Part shown: one piece after another, positions 21,271 to 33,846 of the stretch
Layout: each line of letters begins with the position of its first letter
Position numbering within the stretch: position 1 is the first letter of the stretch
NCBI GenBank assembly: GCA_014529385.2
Contig: CM043969.1
Coordinates: 12,854,648 to 12,918,647, forward strand
Direction: 5' to 3'
DNA length: 64,000 nt
DNA from: Adiantum capillus-veneris
Lineage: Eukaryota > Streptophyta > Polypodiopsida > Polypodiales > Pteridaceae
The notes under the pieces: model-generated
What the model saw: only the letters and a program-made list of their open reading frames with translations
Told to the model about the DNA's origin: nothing
Databases searched by the model: none
Translations under genes and position numbers: made by a program

Positions 21271-21959
21271 AAGAAATGAAGACTCCACTGCCCTTGCAGT
21301 GGGCAAGCTCGGAGGTCATAGTGAGACCGGTGAGGCAAGGCGGTCTTAAAATTCTAAACCCTAAATCACGCGAAGGCCTAGTGTGCCAAGTTTGTGGTTG
21401 CAATCACGAAGCAAGATCAAGCATGGGCTATTATGACAAAGTCCATGATGTACAATGCCAAACTGTGCTCACAAGGTGGCTAGTGGAAAGGGATTGATCT
21501 ACATGATAAGTTGCTTGCCCCTCAATGTTCTAACTTGAATCTTGCGGGCTTAATTGGTGAGTTGGCTCAAAAGTGCAACAGAGCTGCAAAGGCCTTGGAA
21601 TGGGGAGATGTAACTAGATACTTTCACAACTCAATGTCTCACTAGTCCCCTTGGCTTTCTAAGGTGGGAAGCATCCATTTGAACCCTACTTTGAGGGAGG
21701 TAGGCAAAAAGATGACCAACAAAGGACTCCAATGACTAGGCTAGTGTTGGGACTACAATAGGAGTAGTGACTGGAAAGGATCAGACCAACTAGCCTCACA
21801 GCTCAATCTCAATGGGACTAAAAGATTTCTGGTAAATAGAGTCTTAGAACGGTTTAACAGCTGTTGCCTACCGACCTGCAAGTCTAGGTCTGATTGGAAA
21901 GCATGGCGGTGTCCCATAGACAGACACTTTTGTAAACCACACACCAAGGAGGTGTACAA

Positions 21960-22400
21960 CATCCTCATGGTCTTGCTAGATTGGCTATTCCCCTTGAACA
22001 AGCAATGGAGCAATGGTTGGAGGCAAGATGGATGACAATTGTAAAGAATATCGGGTGCCCACAATGGCCATTAAGGATGAAGGTCTTTGTATGGAAGGTA
22101 CTCTGGGGGGCCTTGTCAACTGGGGTGAAAGTCCTAGCTAGAGGTATTGGTCTAGATAGATGCTTGCAATGCATATCATCAAGTGGGAACCTCCCTCACT
22201 TCTTCAAGGACTGCTCGGGGATCTGTGGCATGGCAGGAAAGACATGCAAGTGGATCCAAAAGACATGGAAGATTTGGCTTTGCAAGAACAATCTCTTCTT
22301 GGATGGGAAGGTGTTCATGAGTGAACCACTTCTAATCAATGCACAAATTGTTAGGTTTTGCTACTTTAAACATGTTTGGAAGGCCAAGAACTATTGACTT
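21960..22400 (+). pseudogene. LINE C-terminal zf-RVT remnant
   Basis: The frame at 21981-22397 reads WPLRMKVFVWKVLWGALSTG, then LARGIGLDRCLQC...PHFFKDC, the Cys-x2-Cys...His...Cys arrangement seen after the reverse transcriptase of plant L1 elements. Confidence 0.65.
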
Positions 22401-22659
22401 TTCAAGAACATCATTGAAACAAAAAGGTTCATGGAGATTATTCAAGAAAGCAAGTAAGCAATTGTTGCCATTGGGAAATGGAGGAACTCCTAAAGAGTGG
22501 AACAAGGTTGTGACTTTTGACCCTAGCATAGGTTTTAAATATAAAATAGTTATATTTGGTTTTCAATCATTGTTTCTTGGCTTGTGTGCACTAACACTTG
22601 GCAAGAGGATTCTACAAGAGTGGATACTTTCTCAAGGATTATCCAAAGAGCTGAAATAG

Positions 22660-23822
22660 GTGAACTCTTTCAATGATTTGCATAGTTTTATCTCTACATC
22701 CTTTATATGCTTGGTACAAGTGTAAATTACTTCTTGATATGGCTCTCTTCATTTTTAAAACTAAGCATGCATTAAAGTTTCAACACTAAACCTTATTAAA
22801 CACATTATAATTTAGGTACATTTTTGTTAAACATAGATAATTGACCATGACCTTAGATTAATATAGGTTCATTTCTTGTTAGTCATAGATACCTAGTGAT
22901 TACCTTAATGCTACACTCTTTTATTTAATGGCATAGGGATATGAATAGGCCTTTCTCTATTAATCCATATGCCATAAGAATACTCTTATAATGGAAGCAT
23001 TTAAAAGTTCAAAAAATGACAAATTGATTGCAAAAGTGTCCAAGAGAGTACCAAAAAATGCTATAAAACACAATGAAAAATAAATCTCTATTCTTGCTTT
23101 GTATCTTTGTTGGATTCGCACCTTATTGGGACTTGATAGGCAAGGGGAACCATTTTTGCTGGCTTGGTCAAGGCCCTAAACCGGTGCCTTGTGTTGATAG
23201 GGGTTAGCCATGAACTTGATAGGCTCGTAGATTCTTGGATAAGGATTTGGGGAGGTCTTGTGGGTATCAAGGAACTAAGAGTCGCAGTTAAGCCTATCAC
23301 GGACTAGATGCCATGTGTTGTGCATTCATATTTTCAAATGAAATAAAATTATAATCTTCCATGAGCTTTCGCTCAAAGCTATGTGACATTGCAGTCATTA
23401 CGTTTTTATCTTATTTGTAACCCATGATCATGCATAGTTCTAGATTGTTTCATTGAGAATAATCATATCGTTTTCTAAGTAAGTAGGCTCATGAATATGC
23501 ATTAGCCTAAGGTATAGTTTGTTTCATTAAGAATAATTATATAGTTTTCTAGTTTAGTAGGCTCATGAATATGCATTAGCCTAAGGTCATACTTAATTTC
23601 TTATGTTAGGATCAATAAATCTAAAAATTTTGATGGTTTAATCTTCATAAATGTTTAAGGTTTTTTTGTTTTTGTGATGTTTAGTTCATGGCTATGTTTT
23701 GCTACATCTTTTGAAGCAATTCATTTTGACTAATTCTTGTTTATTTTATTTATGTTTTCTTTACATTTTGCTGGCTATTGATGTTTTTGACTTGCTTTAT
23801 TTTCTTGATAGCTCATTCCATT
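22660..23822. other. Non-coding spacer with a ~71-bp tandem duplication
   Basis: AT-rich sequence without a supported gene. Between about 23447 and 23593 a segment containing AGTAGGCTCATGAATATGCA and flanks is present twice in tandem with a few differences. Confidence 0.5.
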
Positions 23823-24138
23823 CTTCTTGGGTACTACCACAATTGGAGACACCCAATCTGTGTGTTCAATTTCATAAATGAATTCGGCTTCCTTTAGTTT
23901 TTCAATCTCTTCTTTGATCTTTCTGGCAAATGTCTCATTATATGTGTATGGCCTTTGTCTACTTGGTTTTGCATCATCTCTCATGGGTATGGTATGTTGA
24001 TAGATTTCTGGATCAACACCCTTGAGATCCTTATAAGACCAAACAAAGATATCTTGGTATTCTTTTAGTAAGCTTAACAAAAGCTCTTCTTCTTCTTTTG
24101 TCAGGTCATTTGCAATGTAGGCAGGTCTTTGTGACATC
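23823..24138 (-). pseudogene. Ty3/gypsy reverse-transcriptase N-terminal fragment
   Basis: Minus-strand frame with EYQDIFVWSYKDLKGVDPEI, then FARKIKEEIEKLKEAEFI and WVSPIVVVPKKNG, the start of a gypsy RT domain. It is cut after PKKNG, before the catalytic palm. It abuts a copia polyprotein, without separation, at 24127-24138. It belongs to the same broad lineage as the RT at 60.7-61.2 kb but is clearly a different copy. Confidence 0.85.
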
Positions 24139-27100
24139 AACAGGATCACCAGCATCATGTAGAATCAACTTCAAACCTGTTTCCATGGGAGTGGCAATAG
24201 GTTTGCAATCCTCAAGTCCAAACTTACATAGCAATGTCTCTATGTAACTTTTCTGACACAAGGCAATACCACCATCACACTGCTTAAACTGTATACCCAA
24301 ATAATGATGCAACAGCCCCAAATCTTTCATCTTGAAAGTAGCATTCAAATCAGCCTTAAATTCAACAATATGTCTCTCATTTGGTCCAGTGATCAGCAAA
24401 TCATCAACATAAAGAACCACAATGAGAAGTACATCACCCTCATGGCGCTTTACATACAATGTGCTTTCTGTTGGACTGTTACGAAAGCCTTGTTTGACCA
24501 AATGAGTGTCAGCTTTCTCATACCAAGCACGAAGAGATTGCTTCAACCCATACAAAGCCTTGTTACATTTGCACACTTTGTCCTCTTGTCTTTTTATGAT
24601 AAAACCGCGGGGCTGCGTTACATACACTTCCTCAAATATGTCACCATTCAAGAAAGCAGTAATAATGTCTGATTGATGTACATCCCAACCAAAATGAGCT
24701 ACCAATGCACATAGAAAACACACAGTAGTCATATGACAAGTGGGAGCAAAAGTCTCTTCATAATCTATGCCTTTTTGTTGTGCATAACCCTTTGTAACAA
24801 GTCGAGCCTTATGGCGATCGATCTCACCATCCGGCTTGCGTTTCAACTTGTAAACCCACTTCGTACCAATGGCCTTTTTGCCAGGAGGCAAATCACATAA
24901 AGTCCATGTGTCATTTTCTATAAGTGCATCATATTCTGATTGCATGGCAGCCATCCAATTTTCTGAATTTTGTGCTTCATCAAAAGTCAGAGGCTCCTCA
25001 AGATCATGTAAGCTAGACACAACCAAAGCATAACAATCTGATGCATAAGATGCATGGAGAGAGCCTGAACGAGTACGACTAGACAAAGGTGCATCCAATT
25101 TACTGTCACGCAAAGTGTGCACCAGCCATTTTGGCATACCTCTAGCCTGCTCATTTTCAGCCCTTTCCTCATCAAGTACATCATGTACATCTGCATCAGT
25201 AATAGGCTGATCTAAAACATTTTCAGAAACCCCCATAGGCTGTACATTTGCCTCATTGGAACTTACATTCGTATTTCCACCACTGAAAAGAGGCAACAAA
25301 GTGTCATAAATGTCCTGTGAGCTTACGTTACTGTCTCTGGTACATGACAGCAAGGGCTGAACAGAATCTTCCACAAACACTACATCCCGTGAAACTAGAA
25401 TACGTTTTTTTTGCGGATGATACAACCTATAACCTTTGCTTTCAGCACTATAACCAACAAAAATACATTTGACAGCCTTATCATCTAATTTTTTGCGCTG
25501 CACTTGTGGCACCAAAGCATATGCCAAACAGCCAAAAACACGCATGTGCTCAATAGAAGGCTTTCTATCATGCCATGATTCATATGGAGTAATAGATTGC
25601 AAAGCTTTCGTAGGACACCTGTTAAGTACATAAGTGGCACACATGATGGCCTCAAGCCAAAAAGAATGCGGCAAAGCTTGACTTTTGACCATACATCGTG
25701 CCATTTCCGTTAGTGACCTGCTTTTCCTCTCAGCAACACCATTTTGTTGAGGTGTATAAGGCACTGTACATTGGTGTTTTATCCCACGACTAGCCAGAAA
25801 GGCATTAAATTCATGAGACATGTACTCCCCCCCTCGATCGGAACGGAGGGTGCCCATAGTACATTTCGAGACATTTTCAACCATAGCCAGAAATTGTTTG
25901 AAGCACATAAAAACTTCGGACTTCGCTTTAAGCGGAAATACCCATGCATGCTTGGAGTAATCATCAATGAAAGTCACGAAGTACACGTAATTGCCCAAGG
26001 ACGGAGTTTGCATGGGCCCACAAACATCACTATGCACAAGCTGCAACCTACATGTGGCCCTAACTGAACCATCCTTTGGAAACTTAGAACGCTGCATCTT
26101 ACCCAAAATACAGCCTTCACAAACATGTTTGACAGGTGCTTCAAGAGGTGGCAAAGAAGCAACCATATCAGATTTCTGTAAATACAGCAAACTGACAAAA
26201 TTCAGATGACCAAAACGTGCATGCCAAAGTTTTGCATCTGAAATAGCCCTTGAATCTGCAACATCATTTGCAAAAACTTTTCTACACTTTTCATACAAAG
26301 TGAGCTTATACAGCCCACGGCACAAAAGCCCAGATGCAACAATTTCATCACCAAAACTGAGATCATAAACTGTACATCTGTCATCCACAAATTTGACTAC
26401 AAGTCCAAGTCTAGCAAGTGCGGATACAGACAAGAGATTCTTCTTGATCCCAGGTACATAAAGTGCATCAACAAGTGTGAAAGAACTGCCATTAGCAACA
26501 GTAAGCACAATCTTTCCAACTCCCTGAATTGGATAAGAGGCGTTGTTGGCACAAGTGACCGAATTCCCATGAGGGACAGACTCGAGAGAGGTAAACAATT
26601 CACGATGTGAGGTAATGTGCTTTGGAGCACCACTGTCAAAATACCACACATGTGAATCTGCAGCAACAACTGAAAAGAATGCATCATGGACAGCAGGATT
26701 GTAAGTGCACTCTGCGCCAAAAGCCCATTCTGCATCAACATCAGCATTACAGTCTCCTTTCACAGAAGACTCAACAATGGCTGCATTTGTAGTGGAACCA
26801 ACATTTGCAGTGGAACCACCCTCTTTCTTCTTAGCCTCTTTGGCCTTCAACTTAGGACACGACTTGATCAAGTGATCATTGGCTTTACAATAATGGCAAC
26901 GCATCTTCTTTTTTCCCTTATCACCAGAATTGCCAGACGAAGTACTGCCAGCAAAAGCATTAGGAACAGAATTTTTTCCACTCGCAACAGAACCAGAAGA
27001 AGTGGCTGCATTATTGTTACCACCCTTTCTTTGAGAATCAATAAAAGCCTGTTCAACTTCACGCTGCCTAGTCCTGTTTTTTCTGGAAAGTGACTCTTGC

Positions 27101-27746
27101 AACAGCAATGTGCATAATGCATCAAACTTGACAACTTTAGGATTTCCTTGGGTCATAAGTCTCCAAGTACTAGCAAAAGTCTGGTAGGAATCTGGTAAGG
27201 CATCAAGAACAATCTGCACAAGGGAACTGTCTGAAATGACTTCATCTGCAAAAATAAGCTGCTCATTGATATCCTTGACACTAGCAAGGAAAGTGTCCAT
27301 ATCATCTTCCCATGCATAATCTTCGACTCCAGCTCTTTACGCAGCAAAGAAATTTTAGTCTCATTGCGGCTTGCATAAAGACCTGCTAAAATATCCCAAG
27401 CCTGTTTTGCAGATTTTGCTGAACGGATGTGAGGAACAATGGTGCGCTTCACAGACAAGGCAATCAATGCATGAGCCTGCGCGTCCTTAACATCCCAACG
27501 AGCTTGTTCTGCCGTAGACAAAACAACTCTAACAGCTGCAATCCTTGCAGCAAGACCTGCAACATCCTCAACATCGCCTACATCCTCAGAACCAGGATGT
27601 ACATCAATGCCCTGCACAATGTTCCAGACACCCTTTGACACAAGAACATGTTGCATCATATAAGCCCACATAGGGTAGTTGTCCCCATCCAACCTGTCCT
27701 CAACAACAAACATCTTGAAGACATCTGTGTTGTTGTTGTCAGCCAT
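24127..27746 (-). pseudogene. Copia A gag-pol polyprotein, one frameshift, lacking RNase H
   Basis: The start ATG is at 27746-27744 (MADNNNTDVFKMFV). Gag reads through DGDNYPMWAYMM and LLRKELESKI, and one frame change at about 27300-27315 leads into the long pol frame. Pol shows a CX2CX4HX4C zinc knuckle (CHYCKANDHLIKSC). Protease is WYFDSGAPKHIT, with Ala-Pro where Ala-Ser is common. Integrase shows HSDVCGPM, FIDDYSKHAWV, SDRGGEY and QQNGVAERK. RT shows KWVYKLKRKPDGE and YVDDLLITG. It stops at DPVDVTK, just before the usual TKYRSLVGSL-type step into RNase H. Apart from the single frameshift and the truncation the frame is well preserved, so the insertion is fairly young. Confidence 0.85.
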
Positions 27747-28091
27747 GGTAAATGATGCACTAGATGTCAAAACTGCCGAAAATAGGAGAAATGGAGCGGG
27801 AACAACCTGTGCTATATAGCACAAACCGTAGAAGACTATAAGGCACCTGTTAGGCAGAAAACGGCATTGACAAAAATTCTGCACAAAATGATGAAATAGC
27901 CTGTGCAGTACTGCCTGTAGTGGAAACGGAGGCCGAAATGAGCCAAAATCAAAATTCTGAGCAGAGCAAGCTTTTCTTGCTTTCCCAAAATTTTTGTCGA
28001 CCTGCGAACGCTCGCCAAAGCTCACTGAAATATCGGAGAAAGTGAGCAGGCGTGTGCTGGAGCAGCTGGCAAGTAAGCCCGGGAGGACGTG

Positions 28092-28109
28092 ACCTGCTCT
28101 GATTCCAAT
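28092..28109 (-). other. Copia A primer-binding site
   Basis: Minus strand ATTGGAATCAGAGCAGGT lies directly next to the LTR end. It matches the initiator-Met primer site TGGTATCAGAGC with one substitution. Confidence 0.65.
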
Positions 28110-28335
28110 TGTTGGAATTAGGGTTGCAGAGAAACACACACAGCTTGGAGAAGACAAAGGAAGCTCAAGGCACACAATAGAGAGTGTGTTACTTAGTGTG
28201 CAATGGAAAGATAGATAGCCCTAGAGTGATGGACGTATATACAATGCTCGGGGGAAAAAACCTCCTAAAGAGGGAAAAAATGCCCCGGCGGTCCTAGTGT
28301 GTTCACACACATCACTACCACGTGTATATGGTAAC
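28110..28335 (-). repeat. Copia A 5' LTR
   Basis: On the minus strand it begins TGTTACCATATACACG and ends CTAATTCCAACA, TG...CA. A TATA-like ATTGTATATAC lies inside (near 28230). No second copy exists to prove the outer edge. Confidence 0.6.
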
Positions 28336-28884
28336 AAAAGTAAATAATCTCAGTTTTTGCAAACTCTTGAAATTTTTACCTCAATGTGTCCTTGAGCTTA
28401 CCCAGTGGTTCATGCAACTTTTAAGCAGACTCTCCAGTTGGATTGAGTAGTTTGGAGTCTTTTTTTGTTATTTATAGCCATAGACCTGAAATTCTGCAAC
28501 TTCAAATAACAACTCATAATTGATTCTTTTGGAGAGAGCAATGTTCTGAAATCCACCTCGGATCCTACTTACCCTACTCCTAGGTTCTACTGCAATGGGG
28601 TTGCGGAAAGTTTCCACAAAAACTTGTTTTCTTTTTTTTTAATGGTTTCTAAGCATTGATCTTTAGACTTGTCTTGTCTATCAATCATTCTCAAAACCTT
28701 AGTCTAATTCTACAATCCTACAATCCTAAAGGCACTCAGCAGGTACGATTACGATTACTTCCAAGCTACCTCTAATCTTAAGCTATGCGGTTCTAAAAGA
28801 AAGTTTTTACTCTAGGAGATCCTAGAGGAAGTTAAATGATAACTTCACAAGACGCTCGTGTTTTTCCCTAGTTTATATCTCTTC
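28336..28884. other. Presumed gypsy leader sequence, non-coding
   Basis: Lies between the copia A LTR and a gypsy-type primer-binding site. Frames are closed on both strands and no gag motif was seen. Confidence 0.4.
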
Positions 28885-28905
28885 GATCCCCGGCAGTGGC
28901 GCCAA
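28885..28905 (-). other. Gypsy-type primer-binding site (tRNA-Asp-like)
   Basis: Minus strand TTTGGCGCCACTGCCGGGGA closely matches the TGGCGCC...GCCGGGG site used by many plant Ty3/gypsy elements. It faces away from the LTR at 28918, so it would serve an element running toward lower coordinates. Confidence 0.7.
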
Positions 28906-28917
28906 ATCTGGGACGGG

Positions 28918-30298
28918 TGTCTAACCTCACTCCTATCTTATTGTAGACGTAGCGAGAACCACGATTCAATTGTCGATCCATGGGACGAAGATGACTCAAC
29001 TAGTGTATAGCGGCTACAAGAGGTTGTCAATCTCTTGGAAAACAACAAACAACTCCCATCTAACTCAAGCTACACTCAAGTGAATCAAATCAACAAAAGC
29101 CATTCGCTCATCGACAAACAAATCACATCCGTTACAGCATCAAATGACATCCAAACGTAACGAAACTTCTAGGACATGATTATAAGACCTAAGCACACAT
29201 GTTTGTGGTCTCAAATTCCACTTTAGGTCAAGTGAAAAAATTGCAATTATTAACAGCAGAGTGAATTTTTAATCTAGTCGTTTTCGACCTAGAATGCATC
29301 TAAATGCTTAGCAATGATGTCCCAATATCCACCTATGCTTGTTTTTTGATTTAGAAGCTTAAATTCCTACTTATGATAAAATTAGGTCACGGGTCGGCGA
29401 TGCCAAAAGCTACAAAATACCATGAAATGCTTACTCAATGCATAGAGCTCTTACCTGCGGTTGCAACAACGCAACAGACGCGACTGCAATGTGACAACCG
29501 GGGAGGGAGTAGGAAGTGCGAGAAGGAGAGAAGTGAGCGCCGTTAGCTCACGCTGTGTATTTCATTATCCAAAACTTGAAAATAACTTATAAAATTGGCT
29601 TTTATACCTTAGCCAAGGTTTTTGGTGGTCAAAACCAATAATCTGAGAGCTCTAACTAAAGATAGGTAAAGACAAGTCGATACAATCTGGAAGCTTGTAG
29701 CCCCGGCTCATCAATTACAAGGTTTACCCAAAAAATAGGAGTTATAATATTCCCAATTCATCAAAATAAAAAATGTTTTTACAATGAGACCTCCAAAAAG
29801 TGGTATCCAAGTTAACTTGCTGCTAACACAATTGGAATTGGAGCTGATATCTAAAACAGCTAATTCTAGTGTTAGAAGATTTCAACTACTAGTGTAGGAA
29901 GATTTCAGACAGTTGACTGGACAGGAATTAGAAACTAGACTAGAATTTGGATACTGAAATAAGAATCAGACTTATGTACTGGAAATAAGGTTCAGATTCA
30001 AATTCAAAAGACTGGACGAGAAGTAAGTGTAACTGGAATATATGCCATGATTGGAATTACAGATCAAGATTACAGCGAATATGATTTACAGAGAGAAAGT
30101 ATAGCCGACAATACTGCCAATGATTCTCAAGTACAAGTACAGCCAAGGATCTAACCCAAATGATAACAATTGCCAACCCGATTACAATGTAATGGGCCCT
30201 ATTTATACACTTCGGGTTTACTGTAGTAATTACTAAGTAATTCGCTACCCATCTCCTAAGAAGATGTACCCACATAGTGAACTATCCAGCTGTCTACA
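28918..30298 (-). repeat. Gypsy LTR (likely 3' LTR of G1 and 5' LTR of a neighbour)
   Basis: Minus strand start TGTAGACAGC is preceded by a purine tract (30299-30317), and the end is GGTTAGACA. The ends pair as TGTAGACA/TGTC(T)A. The segment is non-coding and AT-rich. The purine tract on one side and a primer-binding site on the other make the edges plausible, but I could not compare a second copy. Confidence 0.55.
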
Positions 30299-30317
30299 TC
30301 CTTCCCTTCTTTCTTGA
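30299..30317 (-). other. Polypurine tract of G1
   Basis: Minus strand AAGAAAGAAGGGAAGGA precedes the TG of the LTR, the standard position for plus-strand priming of an LTR element. Confidence 0.55.
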
Positions 30318-30653
30318 ATTTTGGAAAGATTCCAAAAGTTCTAAAAAATTCCCCTGTCTGACTCTGATGTGAGACTGAAAAATCCACCGTCTGGTTCTGA
30401 TGTTGGGAATCGGGCTTGACCACTTGACAGAGTGGCCATACAAAGATTGAGAGAGGCAGTTGGAAAGGCCAAGAGACTGTGAGAGGCATCTGAAAAGGCC
30501 AAGGTAGAGCTCTCACTAGGCCAAGGTGGAGCTCTCATCATGCCAAGGTTGAGATCTCATCTCCACCTGCCTGGCTGAGGAGAAAAGTCGCCATTGAATT
30601 CTGAGATGGAACTACCCAGTATCCGTCCATTGGATCGTCTTCCGTTTTCCGTT

Positions 30654-33600
30654 TCACCTGGAGGGTGCCTGAGAAGTCCCAGTACCAGCATTCTCCTTCT
30701 GAATTAGTCGGTAAATGGCCTCTTGCTCAAGCTGATTCCGCCTATCGGTGGTCATCTCTACTTCATAAGGCGTAAGGGAATGATAGGTTTTGGTGTCACG
30801 ATCATAGACTGTATGCCTGCCCTTGCTAATTATCGTTCTGGCCAGCTTATGACAATGCGAAGCAGTATGGATCCATCCTTCTGGAAGAGGCTGATTAGTT
30901 TTGACTTGAGGTTCGAAAAGAATCTCAGCCATCTCCCTGTCCTGTGGTGCCAGACCCGGCTTTGCTGCAATGTCTTTTTCATGCAATTTAGAAGATTACA
31001 CCGTAAGTTGTAGCAAACTGATTAATAATCCTGGTCAGACCTTTGATTTGAATCTTCCATTGGCCCATACACATCTGGATCCTATGCATCTCCTCTTTCA
31101 GTGCCTGAATATCATTGATTTGGAGTGCATCATTGAATAGCGTTTGCCAAGTCTTCCATTCCATAATCGATCGCTCATACCAATCCTGAAGCTCATCAGT
31201 GATTTTGAAGTATGTAAGGCGATCAACTGGTTATGGGTGTTGAGGATACAGTGCTGGAAAGAATCTTGGCAGCTCTGTTTCTCTTGCTGGAACGGCATAC
31301 ATGAGAATTGGAGAATCAGACACGAATTCCAAAAAATTGAGAACAACCTGGTTCTCTTGCTGCATCATCTTTCTGGTGATTCTCACTAGCTGGAACATTG
31401 TTCGGAGAGTAGTTGCATGTGCTCTGACTGACATTCTAGTCTGAGGTCCTTTGCTAGTGGCTGTCTGATTCTCAAGAATGGCTTTGACTCTCTGATCCAA
31501 TACTCCTCTGGCAGTTTGCATTTGCCCCAAAAATTCCTTCAGTTGTTTCCTAACATCCTTCATACATCGATAAGTTGGTATGTTACCTAGCAGCAGTTCT
31601 AGTTCCAGGGCAAGGGAGCGACAATCTACAATAGACTGCCTTTGCAAGTGTGGGTTTGTCGCTCTCTCGTCAGCAATGAGTATCCATTCAGGAACTCGTT
31701 CCACTAGCTGGACTGTACTGGGATGCGGAGGTAAACGGCAAGCTCCTTTATCATGGAAAGCTGCTGATTTCCAATGTTCCACTATTTCCCTGGCTCCAAC
31801 ATATAGACTTTGAAATCTTTCCAAATCAATCAAGAGATCATCATCCTCCAGATACTTTCTGGTTATGGAGGCCTGTTGATGTCTCAATTGCCTATTTAGG
31901 GTAATGAGCTGTAGTGAATGTTGATGACCAGCAACTGATCCCTCATCCTGCACTTTAATTTTCCCTTTAGCATCCCTGCTGAGCTGGGACTGATCAGTTG
32001 GCTGATTCCTAGGGTGACTGGGCTGCTGCTCTTCAGTCTGCTGGTTACCCGACTGCTGCCCTTCATTCTGTCCGTCCTGTTGGCCCTCATTCTGGCCTGG
32101 ATGGTCTAGCTGTGAGGGCCTCTTTCAGTTGGCCCTATACCACTAGTACCAGGTCCTGGAGGTGAAGATGGTGGTGGGGCATCATCATCATCATTTGTAT
32201 GCCCTGATTCTTGATCATCCTCCTCCTTATCAGCTTCATCTTCCTTGTCTTCTTCTTCCTCATCCGGAGAATTTTGCTGCTCAATATAATCTAATATAGC
32301 TTGATTCATCGAAGCAGTGTTATATTCAAATACCTTGTCCTGCAAATCACCCTGCATACTTTCCATCAAGGACTTCAAATTCTCTAAATCAAAAACAGCA
32401 TTGCCTGATGGATTTAGAATTTCAGACAAGCTGCTATAGATGTATCTTTCAGTCAGAGAGGCTTTCAGAGCTGTATGGCGAATGAACAGGTTATTGAATT
32501 CCACCGGCTTCATTTTGAGCATTGTTTCAGCCCATTTTGCAGCTCTCAATGCTTCATTTTGTTGATTCTTGATGATCATTATCTCAGATTCAGCCTTTGC
32601 TAGCTTCTTGTTTAACAACTCATTAACCCTTTCTGAATGAGCTTCCAGTACCCTGTGTTGTATGTTCTGCTCTTCCCGGGCTTTCTGGAGCTTTTCAATC
32701 TGGTCTTCCGCCTCCTTCAAGTGAGCTTTCAGCTTTTTCACTTCATCTTCTGATCCAACAGCCTCCATTTGTTGTCCCATACAACTGACAATGGTATTCC
32801 AAGAAGACTGTATGAGGACTAAACATCTGTCTTTAACTGTGGTTGGATCAGAATCAGTAGGCTCATATATTGTCACTGGAACCATGTAGGGTAAAGTTGC
32901 ATAATCAACTTTGCATAGCAGAAGATGCCCTTTCAATTGATGAGTCTGTATTTGCTGCAACTTGTCCTGTTTTACCAGTTGCAGAATGTGTTCAGTATTT
33001 GGAGTAGGAACTCCACCTGCCAGAGTCGAAGCAACTGGACCTTTGCCTTTGTCCACGTGGCTCTTTCCTTTGTCCCCACTGACTAGTCTGCTATCTTCTC
33101 AGAAGTGGCTAGCTTGGCCTGATCTTTTCCAGAACCCGTAGCAACTGCACTTTGTGCTACTGATTGGCTAGGCATAGTCTTCTGAGCAGATTGCTGCTCT
33201 GTCTGGCTCACTAAAGCTTTCTCAGTATTCACTATCGTGACTTGGCTTTCTATCTGCTTCAAAAAATCACTACTCTTTGTCAGTGTAGTCTTTGGCTTCT
33301 TTGAACTGCCAGCCACTTCTGCAGTTGCTTTTCTTTTCAGGTCTATTGAAGTAGTCTGATTTTCCGTTGCTTCGTCATCTGAGGACAGCTCAATGTTCTT
33401 AGGCCCAGAAATTGGCTTCTCACTCCAAGCCTTCTTTACTTGCTCATGAGCATCTGCAGCAGTGGCCCAATACAGGAATTGCCAAACATACCAAGCTTTA
33501 AAATTCTTTTGAGATTTCAGCTTGGTAGTTTGCTGGAGTACATTGTGCGAGAGAATTTGAAAAAGGTTAATAGGAACCTTTGGATCCAATATCTTGGCCA

Positions 33601-33830
33601 ATAGCATAGCAAAAAGCTTTTCGGATACATACGTTGGGTTGTTTTTAAGGCTTATTGCTTCGGCTACAAACCTGTAAGCAGTGGAAGCTTCGAGTCCTGC
33701 TACTGGAACTCCTTGACCACTTGCCTTTTGCTTACGTTTAGCCGCTTCATCCTCCTTCAGAGCGTACTTATCTGCTGTGGAGTTGCCACAGATGGTTTGG
33801 GCTCGTTGGGCATTGTGAATGCAAAAGCTA
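30654..33830 (-). pseudogene. Extra ORF(s) 3' of integrase in G1, coiled-coil rich, function unknown
   Basis: Minus-strand open segments 33607-33083, 33056-32106, 31953-31231 and 30986-30654 appear to be pieces of one or two long frames broken by frameshifts. The frame can be followed back to about 33830. The first part contains KAWYVWQFLYWATAADAHEQ. The second has a long Lys/Glu/Leu coiled coil (LKAHLKEAEDQIEKLQKARE) and a very acidic Asp/Glu tail ending in a Pro/Ser run. The third is Leu/Arg-rich. No protease, RT or integrase motif occurs. The place of an extra ORF after pol recalls the env-like or additional ORFs of Athila/Tat-type plant gypsy elements, but I see no signal peptide or transmembrane segment and do not assert an envelope function. 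Confidence 0.6.
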
Positions 33831-33846
33831 TGGTTCTGATGTCACT

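Larger units (their letters stand above)
18590..22660 (+). mobile_element. Degenerate L1-like LINE (non-LTR retrotransposon)
   Basis: In order on the plus strand are an apurinic-type endonuclease part, reverse transcriptase, and a C-terminal zinc-binding (zf-RVT) part, each broken by many stops and frame changes. Boundaries are approximate because neither a target duplication nor a clear poly(A) tail was seen. The element is long dead. Confidence 0.75.
24127..28335 (-). mobile_element. Ty1/copia element, 3'-truncated (copia A)
   Basis: Minus strand, in order: 5' LTR (28335-28110), primer-binding site, gag, protease, integrase and reverse transcriptase. It ends abruptly after RT at about 24130. 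RNase H and 3' LTR are absent, replaced by a gypsy fragment on the same strand. Confidence 0.85.

Noticed and set aside
28336-28884. Gag of the second gypsy copy
   Set aside because: Frames are closed and no capsid or zinc-knuckle motif could be read.
30654-33830. Envelope gene in the extra ORFs of G1
   Set aside because: No signal peptide, transmembrane helix or Cys pattern visible; only position after pol would support it.
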